From Chiridota heheva (taxonomy: Eukaryota; Echinodermata; Holothuroidea; Apodida; Chiridotidae): a stretch of 64,000 nt of DNA. A model generated the notes under the pieces. It saw only the letters and a program-made list of their open reading frames with translations, was not told the DNA's origin and ran no database searches. Location: contig JAIGNY010000739.1 of the NCBI GenBank assembly GCA_020152595.1, forward strand, positions 142,501 through 206,500, written 5' to 3'. The stretch's first letter is position 1; each line of letters starts with the position of its first letter. This document shows, piece by piece, positions 1-11,498 of this stretch. Both the position numbers and the translations under genes were made by a program.

Positions 1-414
<414 letters not shown>

Positions 415-1139
415 TGTAGGAAAATTAATACGGTTATAGACAAAAACTTTTGAAAATGTTCTGGGTAATATCATAATTGTTTTGTTATCTTCATGGTCGT
501 ACCAGCTCCGTGCACGCACTCCTCCCCCTTTCTGGAATTGGCTGGACACCGATCTTCGGGCAGAGATGTAGAATGTTGGATGTACTTGCATCAGAGTATA
601 TCTCAGTCATGCAGGCCCAACTCAGCTAGAGATCAGAATCATGTCCTACTGATCTCCGACTCGGCATGATGCTGACATCATATACTTGGGCACTTCGTCG
701 GGCAGAGATGTAAAATGTCGGATGCACTGTTTAAATCAGAGATACATCTCAATCATACCAGAATCGTCAGAAACATATCCTCCCGGCTTGGCATCATGAT
801 GCTGACCAGTGGCGTGGGCATGGGGCCAGGTGGCAACTTCCCCCAGCATGACCAGTGAAGCTTTATGAGATAGCGCTGAATGTTCATGGGCGCCCAAATT
901 GTCCTGAGAATATATTTTATACATACTTTTTATTCTCAACTTCTGCAATTTGTGCCATTTACGAAACAAATGTTGTAAATGTTTTCTCCCAATTCCTGAA
1001 AGCTTTATTTTTGTCGGCGACATCAAAATCATCCATGGATCCAACTAAAACTAAAGACATATTGTATGGTCAATGGGATCCTACATTTGAACATTCGTTT
1101 CCAAAATGTATATTCCTTTTAAATTAATTTAGCTAGTTT
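415..1139. other. Low-copy repeat fragments, no gene seen
   Basis: Two related segments starting gggcagagatgta (about 555 and 698) lie some 143 bp apart. A segment around 740-850 resembles 2870-3050. No coding similarity, splice structure or transposon boundary could be established. Confidence 0.5.
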
Positions 1140-2650
1140 AAAAGAAATCGCGAGAAATGCACAGTTTCTGGGGGCTTTACCACTAGTTTGGGACAAATCT
1201 ATACAATTTTTCTGCTATTAAAATCACAAGAAACGTAAGATTTCTGGAGGCTTTGTCTCCTGGGCTTTTACCAGGGCTTCGCCCCATAGATTTGACACAT
1301 TTAAAACAATTTTCAACTAATAAAATCACCTCTAGGTTTGACACAAATATAAACAATTTTGCTACCATGCATCACGACAAGCGTATATTTCTGGGGCCTT
1401 TGCCCCTGGGCTTATACCAGGGCTTTCGCCATGCATTGACACATTTCAAAGACATTTTCTTCTATCAAAATCACGAGAAACGATATGACTTCCAGGGGTT
1501 TGGCCCCTAGACTTGAATTTTTGACACAATAATATGCCTTTTTGCAACCAAAATCACGACAAGCTGACCAGCTGACAAGAGACATGGCTTCCAGGGATTC
1601 GCCCTTTGATTTTACACAATTTGAAACAATTTTCAACTATCAAAATCACCACTAGATTTTCAAAAATCACCCCTAGATTCGACACGATTAGTGTAAAGGG
1701 TATACACAAGCGTATAGGGTTTCCGTGGGCTTCACCTCTGTGATTCTACCAAGGCTTCGCCCCATGCAGACTGATAGATTTAACACATTTAAATTAATTT
1801 TCTGTTATCAAAATCACCGTGAAATAAAACTTCGGGTGGCTTAACCCCGGAGTCCCTACCAGGACTTCACTCCTAGACTGGCACAATTTTATGCTACCAA
1901 AATCACCAAGAGAACAAGGCTTCCAGGGCACCGCCCCTTGCACACCTATCACGGCTTCTCCCTAGATTAAGCAATTTCCTGAACAGTGCAATTTTAACGG
2001 TGCATGCAATTTAGATTTATATGTGCCCAACGTTTTCCTCCGAAGAGTTTTTTTTTTCTAGAGAGGGGCAGGGGTGGATGCAAAATTCCCTTGCCCCTGG
2101 GTGAAAAATAACCCACCACGCCACGGCTAAGATGTATCTCTAATTTAAACCGTACAGCCGACATTTTATTGAATTGAATTCGTAAGACCTTCATTACTGC
2201 TGTACTGGGGGCAAAAATGGTACTTGGCGGGCCTTGCTTAAAATTGTGTCAAATCTAGGCTTGGCAAGGGCCGCGAAGCCCTGGTGGGGAAGTTCTACGT
2301 TGATCGTGATTTTGATAGCAGAAAATTACCTTTAAATGTGTAACATCTATTGGGTAGTAAGCTGCAGGTAGGGGCGCCGGGGCGAATCCCTATATGTTGG
2401 TCGTGATTCTAATAGCAGAAAATATGAAAATTGTGTCAAATTTAGGGAAAAGCTCCCAGAAAAACTACATTCTGACATTTCTCGCGTTTTGTCAGTAAAA
2501 AATTGCTCAATATTGTGTCAAATCGAGAGCCGATGTTCTGGTAGGCGCCCACGGGGCGAAGTCTCAGGAAGCCTTTTTGGCGTAATTTTGGTAGCAGAGA
2601 ATTGCTTAAGATCGTGTCAATGCCATAAAGTTAGTTCAAACAGTAAAAGG
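1140..2650. repeat. Degenerate satellite, two opposed arrays
   Basis: A unit containing atcaaaatcac, then gggctttgcccctgggctt, then ttgacacaattt recurs about seven times at irregular spacing between 1140 and 1960. From about 2220 to 2640 the same unit appears reverse-complemented (gtgattttgatagcagaaaatt). No coding content was recognised. Confidence 0.75.
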
Positions 2651-3119
2651 AATACATATTTTGGAATGAATGTTTAAATGTATGGGATCTTATTAACTAC
2701 AATATGTTCGGTTCCAGGAATGATTTTTATGTTTTTGATATGAGAGAAAGCATTGAGAGAAAACTTTTACGTTTGTTTTGTAAATGATACAATTTGCAGA
2801 AGTTGAGAAGAAAAAGTAAATAAAAATATATTCTCATGACAATTTTTGCGCCATGTGAGCATTCGGCGCCCTTTCCGAAAGGTTCACTTCAGGTGGAGTG
2901 CCCCTGGTCCACCTGTCATCACGCCACTGCATCTCAATTATGCCCGAATTGTCTAGATATCAGAATTATCTCCACTCGACTCGGCAAGATGATGATTTGG
3001 CTCGGGTTGGACAACTTGGACGTTGCCCTCGTCCCTACCAAAACTGCGTCGGACTCCTATAAACCCAAACTTTATGCCGAATTTTTTCAATTTCCAGGGG
3101 ACGTTTATCCTCTGCCTGT

Positions 3120-4760
3120 TTAAAATGGTAGGCCTAACCCAAATGTTTATCTGAACAACTCTTAAGATGAAAATCTAAAATTGTCTCCATTTCATCAATT
3201 ACATTTTGGATTTTTGTGTTGATTTTAAGCCATTTGGAGCAAAAAAAAGAAGAAGAGAAATCTTCAGACCAAGGCTTCACCCATAAACGCCTCCTCAAAT
3301 TTGCCCGAATTTCTTTAGCTACATGTTTAGAAATGGTAATCGTATAATGCTTATCGAAATCGATTTAAACGCTTGTCAGTTTATTTTGATTTTCAGCCAT
3401 TTGGAGCATTAAAGACAAGAAATCTTCAGAGGTTTAATATTTATCTGAGTCGCTTGAACAAAAGAAATTAAAATTGTCTTCTTTTCATCATTTACGTGTT
3501 CCTAACTTTTTTTAGTATTTTGTTGATATTACCGCATTGTGAAGCATCAAAGACAATCAATCTTCAGAGCTTTGCCCCTGGACCTCTTCAAGAGGCCCCT
3601 CCAGTATCGCCCCCAGGACCCCACAATTTTTCATTTACATTAATGGAGCTTCAGTTGTGTTGATTTTAAACCATTTTGGGACATAAAAACAATCAATCTT
3701 CAGACCCTAGGCTTCACCAATGAACCCCTGCACAATTTTGCCCAATTTATTTTTACATTTTCAGGAGAAATATTCTGGCTGTTAGAAATCAGTCCGGTTC
3801 GTACCCCCGATCGGGAGACCAGTTTTGAGTTTTGTCCTCCCGATCAGAGGAACCTTTACAGAAGTATCCCACAATGTATCTATCCAAAGTGAAAGTTTGT
3901 ATAGGAATAACAAAAGAATCAGACACATTTCGAGCGCGGGAAACTCAACCTGCGAAGGGTTCAAATTTTTCTTCACATTTTGAAATAATGGCATTATCTT
4001 TTCACGGTGCGCTTTTAAAATTCACTGTGCAGTTTTCGAGAAATTTGAAGTAGAGTCATGAATTGTTATTATGTGTTATTGTTAGGCAGTCGCGCTTCAA
4101 CAGGGTTTTCTGATATTATGAGAAATAACTTGGGGATTTGTGAAAATTATTTAGCAATAACTGCGTGATAGTAACGAAGTTGTTTTATTTTCACGAAATT
4201 GAACATGAATAAAGCAAACTTTGTTATAAACCTTCAATGAAACAACTGATGAGCGTCTGACTGAAACTTTACAATAAAATTGGCGGCTTCCATATGTCAC
4301 TGTAAGTTCAATGCGCATGCTTGAGTCTCCCGATCGGGGGACTTATTGTGTCCCCCGATCGGCGGTACTAACCGAACTGGAAATGGTAACCTTTTAATGC
4401 GTATCTGAGTCGATTTTAAAATTAGAATTTAATATTGTCTCCTTATCATCGCTTAAATGTTGTGAACTTTGTATTGATTATCTGCCATTTTAGGGCAGCA
4501 AAGACAAGAAATCGTCTGTTTCTTGGGAGGGGGAGGGGGGAGGGGTTTGCCCCATGACCCATACATGGGCCCTCCTGGATTTGCCCCAGAACCCTACGAT
4601 TTTGGAATCTTGTCTTGATTTTGAGCCATTTTGTGGCATCAAAACCCTAGAAATCTTCAGAGCATGCTTTTCAAGAGAAATTTATCTTCTGCCTTTTTAG
4701 AAATAGTAACCTAGATTTTAAAACTGTCTTCTTTATAATTTCATTTGTAATGGTAAGCCA
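3120..4760. repeat. Degenerate ~200-bp repeat interrupted by a MITE
   Basis: Units carrying agaaatggtaac, a cttcatcattta-like stretch, gccattt and gacaagaaatcttcag recur at 3120-3785 and 4380-4760. The two parts form one array split by the element at 3790-4379. Confidence 0.7.
3790..4379. mobile_element. Non-autonomous DNA transposon, 5-bp TSD
   Basis: It starts CAGTCCGGTTCGTACC and ends GGTACTAACCGAACTG. The imperfect inverted termini extend about 30 bp and include cccgatcggg motifs. GAAAT is present on both sides (3785-3789 and 4380-4384), and neighbouring satellite units (agaaatggtaa near 3326) show the empty site with one GAAAT. The 590-bp element has no transposase reading frame. A 5-bp TSD does not settle the superfamily. 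Confidence 0.85.
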
Positions 4761-4830
4761 GATAAGATTAAACCGTCGTTCAGTTCTTGTAAACAATAGA
4801 TGCCATGTTGGTCTTCGAATGGTTGAAATA

Positions 4831-4972
4831 CAGTGGCGCAACAATAGGGTGGGTAAAATGCCTGAGCAAATATCGAGGGGCCCTGAGCAATGACACTGCG
4901 ACATGTTTGTTTAATATGGGCTTGAATGCTAAATTTACCAAGGCCCTCAGACCTCCTCTAGTTGTGCCACTG
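4831..4972. mobile_element. hAT-like MITE, TSD TTGAAATA
   Basis: This 142-bp element has termini CAGTGGCGCAAC and GTTGTGCCACTG. It is flanked by perfect 8-bp duplications TTGAAATA at 4823-4830 and 4973-4980. The 8-bp TSD and CAGTGG ends are typical of the hAT superfamily. Confidence 0.93.
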
Positions 4973-4979
4973 TTGAAAT

Positions 4980-6580
4980 ATCTTTTTATATTAAAAGCTT
5001 GAATTCCTCCAGGGTCACGTCTTATCGTGATGTTTCTCATTGGAAATTCATCTTTGACTTACCAGCTTACAACCCTTTAGTTGTAAATTCCTGTTTAAGT
5101 GTAAAGGCCGTTACACACCAAACGCGACGCGGCGAGTATCTTTTAAACAAAATTGAATAAAACAAAGGAAAAGAAACATTTTGAACTCTTGTTTTCAAAG
5201 AAGGATCGATTTGGTACTACCAACTTTCCTTTTATCTGCGGTCCACTCTCATCGGCGTTTAACAATAAATACTGATTGAATTTCCCCAAATTTCAAATGC
5301 TTTGTGCAAACATGTCTGCCTCTAAAGTTCCGAAATTTGTTTATGTTTTATTTGATGAAAATATTGTTTCCCCCTCTGCAATAAAATATTGTCTTCGTAA
5401 TGATAACTTTCATGAGATTAATTAGACCAATGTTTTTTTCTACCACTTTACGCAGTTAGGAAAGTTGCTGTATTTCCAATTTTGTTTTCTTCACAGAATT
5501 ATAGGGGTCAATAGTTATTTCAACAGTTAAAGATTAGTAGCAGCTCTCTTTGTACTTTTTTTCGGAAGTTCATATCACCTACATCCTCCCACCAAGTTTC
5601 AACTTGATAGCTTGTAGTTTTCTCGGTTGCAAAAGATATGAACAGCAGATCATCTCCACTGAAACTGATAAGCAGAAAAAAAGAGGGGGGGGTGTCCCCA
5701 CTTTTTCGCAAATCACAAGAAGGATGACCTGCAATTTCGTAACAATTACTGTTGCAAAAGATATGAACAACGAATCATGTCCTCTGAAACTGACAATTAG
5801 AAAAATCAAATAAAAAGTTGCGTACAACACAGAGCCATATGTATATAATTTATGTTGACTGTCTAAACGACAAAGACAACTGATCACATGTATTTGTTTT
5901 TCCATGTTTCATAACAAAATAAACATTTGTAGCAATATCTGTCTCCATGAAAACAGAAAAAGGAGAAAATGACTGACAAAATCTATTTAATAGACATATT
6001 TTTTTTTTCTTTTATACAGACCCTTTCTAAATATGAGATATTTCTGTATCTTTCAATAGTATATATTAGTAAATATTCAAGTTCAAAGTTCGGTCACATT
6101 TGGGAAGAAATAAAGTCTGGTATATTATGTCCACTATGGAAGGTTGGCACATCCATCCTCACCAATTATCAATGTATATTAAAGAAAATTCCTTTGTCTC
6201 TAATTGAATTTATTTTTTGTTGAACTTTTAAAATAAATGTACTTTTCATTGCACAATTACATCGGGGACGGTTTTAGAGCACATATTACCACTGTTGTTT
6301 ACTCAAGAAATCTTTAAAATAAAAATGATTTTTTTTTTCTTCTCCTTCCTTCCCACAAATTCCCGTTTCCGTGGTTATAACCGTCGGAACCAAAGATTTC
6401 CAGCTCCGTGCTTCACCCGGCCAACCACACAAACTTAGACCGGTCTAGATGTGCATAAACAGGGTTTTATCTTTCCCTCGTCTTCCTTTTCCAGGGGATA
6501 ATGCAGTTGACTTCCAGCGCAGACTCTCAATGCTACAGAAGCCTAAATGTATATTATCCTGCAGCAAAGGGACTCCATTA
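4980..6580. other. Repeat fragments, no gene seen
   Basis: This stretch holds an internally repeated segment (5600-5810, two copies of gttgcaaaagatatgaacaa), a fragment of the AGGATTAG MITE family (about 5960-6230), a short fragment carrying gtacttttcattgcacaatt (6240-6320), and a piece related to the WRN 3' repeat (6450-6570). Confidence 0.45.
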
Positions 6581-6581
6581 A

Positions 6582-7125
6582 AGGAGACATATAGTCTGAT
6601 ATAATCCTTATTTCATATAATAGCATTGAAAATAACAAATGTACTGACCAAGTTTCATAACTCTGAAGCAATCTACCACATTTTTGCAATTATTAAAACC
6701 ATTTTGATTTCAAAACATGCAGATTATGTCATCAGACCAGCAGGATTTTGGAATGCTTTGTATTTCTTTATAATCTACCTCAAGTTTTCTAGCTGATGAA
6801 AACTTGTTTTTCTTTTGTGAGGGTCAAGGAAATTAATGTGTTCACATGAAATTATCAAAACATGCTGTTAAAACTCTGTGTCACATCATTTTGGAATAAA
6901 AACGTTAATCACATTTATAAAGAAATACATTGTAATCCTTTTGTCCCTATTGGAGAAATTATGTCATCATGCATATTTCGATACAAAATTGACCCCCATG
7001 TGTCGATTTCAAACATGAATAACTTGAGATAGGAATAAGATTTTGACTTGCTGTGTTTGGCAGTTGTTAAGATTTGTATCCTCTGATCATATGAAATAAT
7101 AATTGTATCAGACTTTTTGTCTCCT
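6582..7125. mobile_element. MITE with 36-bp inverted ends, TTAA flanks
   Basis: It starts AGGAGACATATAGTCTGATA and ends with the complement of AGGAGACAAAAAGTCTGATA. TTAA stands directly outside both ends (6578-6581, 7126-7129), suggesting a piggyBac-like or other TTAA-targeting element. It is 544 bp with no reading frame of interest. Confidence 0.85.
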
Positions 7126-7129
7126 TTAA

Positions 7130-7969
7130 GATTCAATTGATGATTATGTGGCTGTATCCAAAGCAGAGACTCCACATAGCACTTAACAAATCAGCCAACC
7201 ATCCACACAAACTTAGACCTGTCTCAAATCACCACATGACTATTCCTATGTAATGACAATACTCTTTGCAACCTGTTAAAAAAATATTCCCATGTGTTTT
7301 CATAACCTTTCATAAGAGTAAAATTTTAGAAACAATTTAGTACAAAAATCATGTTGATATGTTATTCCTACCAGAAGATATTCAAATTTTAAGGTTCACA
7401 GAAAATGCCAATAAACGAATAGAAAAAGGCTCAGTATGACATCACAGTGACACATTCTCCGACAAAGTTGACGTATTTCATTAAAATCTATCATCCTTTT
7501 TTATTAGTAAACCTGCTAAAAAATAATTTGATGAAAGTTCTGTATTTATATAAGTTCTGTATTTATATACATTGCCAAATATACCTTACTTTAATAACTT
7601 TTGGAAAATTCTTTCTAATCATACAGAAACAACCTATTAACTTTCAAAGAAATACATAAACATTTGCATTTGAATTGCCTCTATGCCATCATCATACTGT
7701 ACAACAACTTTAAAATGCAATTGGGAAATCTTTAAAAATCCATATCTCCTGAAGGGAAAAAGATATCAACCTGATTTTTGTACCAAATTGGCTGTAAAGT
7801 ATGCTCTTTCAAATAAAATTTTACAAAAAACCGTGAGAATATTCCTTTAATCATGCTGAGCGCCAGACTAAGAACAAGTAGGACCCACTTTTCTTTTCAA
7901 GTCTTCAGCACGATCTGGTCCAAGTGGACGTTCTACCACATAAATCTCTTGGATTTGTTTCCTTATGTT
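7130..7969. other. AT-rich sequence, no gene seen
   Basis: No homology, array or transposon boundary was recognised. Short duplications such as tatataagttctgtattta (about 7543-7570) occur. Confidence 0.4.
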
Positions 7970-8995
7970 AAATTCTGTTTCATAAACATCTATGTTTATT
8001 TTCTGTAATTTGACTGGAGGAAAAGGGACACACCCCTTAATTGCATGCAGCTTAAAAATGTACAGTTGTTTTTCATCTGACTGAAAAAAATGTTTTATAC
8101 ACATCTGAGATGTTTTTTTGCAATCTGACTGGATGAAAAGGGACACACCCCTTATTTGCATTTTACATTATCATGCGACTTAAAATGTTTCATACACATC
8201 TGAGATGTTTTTTTGCAATCTGACTGGATGAAAAGGGACACACCCCTTATTTGCATTGTACATTATCATGTGACTTAAAAATGTTTCATACACATCTGAG
8301 ATGTTTTTTTGCAATCTGACTGGATGAAAAGGGACACACCCCTTATTTGCATTGTACATTATCATGTGGCTTAAAAATGTTTCATACACATTTAAGATGT
8401 TTTTGCAATCTGACTGGACAAAAGGGGCACACCCCTCATTTGCATTTTACATTAAAATGCGGCTTAACAAATTTTCATACATGTCTAAGTTATTTTTGCA
8501 ATTTGACTGGACGAGAGGGGACACACCCCTTATTTGCATTTTACATTAATGCGGCTTAAAAATGTTTCATACAGATCTAAGTTGTATTTTGCAATTTGAT
8601 TGGATGAGAGGGGACACACCCCTTATTTGCATTGTACATTATCATGCGGCTTAAAAATGTTTCATACAGATCTAAATTGTATTTTGCAATTTGATTGGAT
8701 GAGAGGGGACACACCCCTTATTTGCATTGTACATTATCATGCGGCTTAAAAATGTTTCATACAGATCTAAGTTGTATTTTGCAATTTGATTGAATGAGGG
8801 ACTTAAAAATGTTTCATACATGTCTAACTTATTTTTGCAATTTTGCATTGTACATTATCATGCGACTTAAAAATGTTTCATACAGATCTAAATTGTAAAA
8901 ATGTTTGCATTGTACATTAGATCTAAATTGTATTTTGCAATTTGATTGGATGAGAGGGGACACACCCCTTATTTGCATGTACATCATCATGTGGC
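7970..8995. repeat. ~97-bp tandem repeat
   Basis: About ten units carry aaaaatgtttcatacacatct, tttgcaatctgactgga, gggacacaccccttatttgca and acattatcatg. Spacing is about 91-98 bp, and units become shorter and rearranged near 8800-8930. The apparent reading frames in it follow the repeat and differ between units. Confidence 0.92.
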
Positions 8996-8999
8996 TTTA

Positions 9000-9745
9000 A
9001 AGTGTTGTCATATTGATCCATTTTAGAGGTTCCTGGAGATTTGCTCTACTTTTTCATAAGGGAATACTTTTTTCACTTAATTTTGGTGTTTAATTCCGTT
9101 TTGGAATTCAAAAATTTATTTTGAAGAAAAATATTGGTGTTTATCTGTTTGTTGATTCTATTCTTCTTAATTTCACACATGGAAGATGTGATTGTTCAGG
9201 GACTTAAAGCTTTCCCATGGAAATAGTCTACAATTAACCTTACAAAGTTAGATGATTGACAGCTTTTTAACCAATCACCGCATGAATTTGGCTAGCAACA
9301 AAATATGCGTTACTAAGTGGGGCAAAACCTTACATGGTACTGGTACAGTATAGCTAGCTAGTGGCGCGCACTCATGCCTTCAATGCATATACTGTACAAA
9401 ACAAATTTCTGCACACACATGACTGAGTGACGACAAAATGGTAAACAAAAATTGCGCTTGCGGGCCTACTACAGGTTTTGTAAAACCAATTCCTGTGTAC
9501 ATGAACCCATTATTATGTACTTTTCAATCATTTAAACGATCTTAAATAATAATGGTCAGTGCTTATATACTGTAGCACCGATTTCTCCCACAGACTCAGA
9601 TATCGCCGTAGCCACTAAAGGAGCCCAAATGTACATTATCTTGCGTCAAAGGGAATGTTGGGAAAGCTGTTTGTTCATGAATATGACATCAGAAATGTGC
9701 AGTTACAATCACTAATTAAAGAGTTATTTCCTTTACCTCAAGGGG
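9000..9745. other. Flanking sequence with degenerate WRN 3' repeat
   Basis: No gene was recognised. Around 9570-9745 are diverged matches to the 3' UTR unit (cactaattaaagagttatttccttta), next to the MITE beginning at 9750. Confidence 0.45.
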
Positions 9746-9749
9746 TTAA

Positions 9750-10243
9750 AGGATTAGTTCAGTGGTCAAGTAAGTTTATCTGATATGAAAACAGGACTTT
9801 AGGAGAAACAAAATGGTGAAGAAACTACTTCACTATCTTATTCCATTATGGAGATATTCAAGCTTAAAGCTCTGTCTTATCTATGTAGAAATGACTGGTG
9901 TAGTAAGTCTAAGATGGGAGGTTGGCACTCTCATCCTCACATTCTTAACAATTTTTAATGTATTTTAAAGACAATTTATTTAACTACTTTACTGTTTGAA
10001 TTATTTTTCTTCAAAATTTCTTCACTTGGTAAATTATAATCACCCTTACAAGATTCTGTTTCACTTCTTTCCAAACATATCCAATGGTTTTGAAGCCACA
10101 ACATCCTAGGACAAAATATGATATAATACATCAAGACTGAGGAATTTGAGGCTGTGATGTCACAATCAGTCTAATTTCAGTCATTTTATATACACAAATG
10201 ATACCATACAAGATGGGACTTGCTTGACCACTAAACTAATCCT
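9750..10243. mobile_element. AGGATTAG-family MITE, full copy
   Basis: It starts AGGATTAGTTCAGTGGTCAAG and ends CTTGACCACTAAACTAATCCT. The inverted termini are long (about 75 bp, including gaggacttcaaaagaaacaaaatggtgaagaa-type sequence in other copies). The flanks are TTAA on the left and TCAA on the right. The 494-bp interior contains gatgtcacaa and tagaaatgactg motifs found in all copies. This is the reference copy for a family with at least nine members in the window. Confidence 0.88.
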
Positions 10244-10254
10244 TCAATGTCAAG

Positions 10255-10764
10255 TTCATCTCCCCAGCGGACTCAATTATCTAATAAATTCTCTGTGTCA
10301 GATATGAAATCAAGATTACGCAGTCATGATCACTTCCTAAAGAGTTTATTTCCTTTCCCTCGCGTTCCCTTTTCAGGGTTTTAATGATAAGTTCATCTCC
10401 CCAGCGGACTCGGTTATCTAAGAACTTCTCTGTCAGATATAAAATCAGGATTACACAGTTACGATCACTTCCTAAAGAGTTTATTTCCTTTCCCTCGCGA
10501 CCCTTTTCAAGGGTCTTAATGATAAGTTCATCTCCCCAGCGGACTCAGCTATCTAATAATTTCTCTGTGTCAGATATGAATCCGGATTGCGCAGTCACGA
10601 TCAATTCCAAAAGAGTATATTTCCTTTCCCTCGCGTCCCTTTTCAAGGGTTTTAACGTTAAGTTGATCTTCCCAGCAGAATCTGCTTATCTAATAAATTC
10701 TCTGTCAGATATGAAATCAGGATTGCGCAGTCACCATCACTTCCTAAAGAGTTTATTTCCTTTC
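10255..10764 (-). repeat. ~136-bp tandem repeat covering WRN stop codon and 3' UTR
   Basis: Four units begin at about 10255, 10392, 10527 and 10663 (spacing 137, 135, 136). Each has ttcatctccccagcggactc near one end and the complement of the stop region (cacttcctaaagagttta) near the other. The gene-proximal unit overlaps the last codons and TGA. More degenerate relatives occur around 9580-9745 and 6450-6570. The simplest reading is duplication of the 3' end of the gene followed by tandem growth. Confidence 0.85.
10480..10485 (-). promoter_or_regulatory. Candidate WRN poly(A) signal
   Basis: AATAAA on the minus strand lies about 250 nt past the stop. Because it is part of the 3' tandem unit it recurs at 10345-10350, and also inside the last coding codons (GGAAATAAACTC). 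Which copy is used cannot be told from sequence; the coding-region copy would be too early. Confidence 0.35.
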
Positions 10765-11059
10765 ATCTTCTTGGTTATTTCTGGGGCAACGCTTTTCGCT
10801 TTCTTCGCTGATCCACTCAGCCAGCTTGGAAATTTTCTCTTTACACTGTTTATATTATTTGATGTAGAGGTATTCGGTGAGGGCATGGAAGATGATTTCA
10901 CCATCATATTTGGGACGCTGTAACTCTTTTTTGGTGCAGGTGGTCTGTCTGAGTAAGAGCTGGTGCCTTGTGTTGTTGCAGAACGTTGAAGTTGGGGAGG
11001 AGCAGTCAATGGTTGCAAAGACGTTTTCAGATTCCTGCCTGTTATCATCCTGTTATCAT
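10737..11059 (-). CDS. WRN: WRN last exon: basic C-terminal tail and stop
   Basis: The acceptor is ctttttgtacag. It encodes a Ser/Pro/Thr-rich segment, then [16 protein letters not shown] and [11 protein letters not shown] before TGA. This matches the KRRLPVWFAKG...KKLMDKTKRGGLFS tail of human WRN, which carries the nuclear localisation signal. The stop and last eight codons (10737-10763) are also part of a ~136-bp unit repeated downstream in the 3' UTR. Confidence 0.93.
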
Positions 11060-11071
11060 CTGTACAAAAAG

Positions 11072-11106
<35 letters not shown>

Positions 11107-11139
11107 GATGATTCTAATTTTACCAGTAGATATATATAA

Positions 11140-11233
<94 letters not shown>

Positions 11234-11414
11234 CATTTACCACAACAATACAGTTGTCATCAGATTTTGTATTTTTAATCAATGTAGAAAACTATGTATG
11301 TATGTATGTATGTATGTGTGTGGGTGTGTATGTATGTATGTATGTATGTATGTGTATGTATGTATGTATGTATGTATGTGTATGTATGTATATATGTATG
11401 TATATATATATGTA

Positions 11415-11498
<84 letters not shown>

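Noticed and set aside
805-2935. A single 2.1-kb hAT element with CAGTGGCGTG...CACGCCACTG ends
   Set aside because: The ends are complementary, but the 8-bp flanks (atgctgac and catctcaa) do not match, and the interior is a satellite. Probably two separate fragments.
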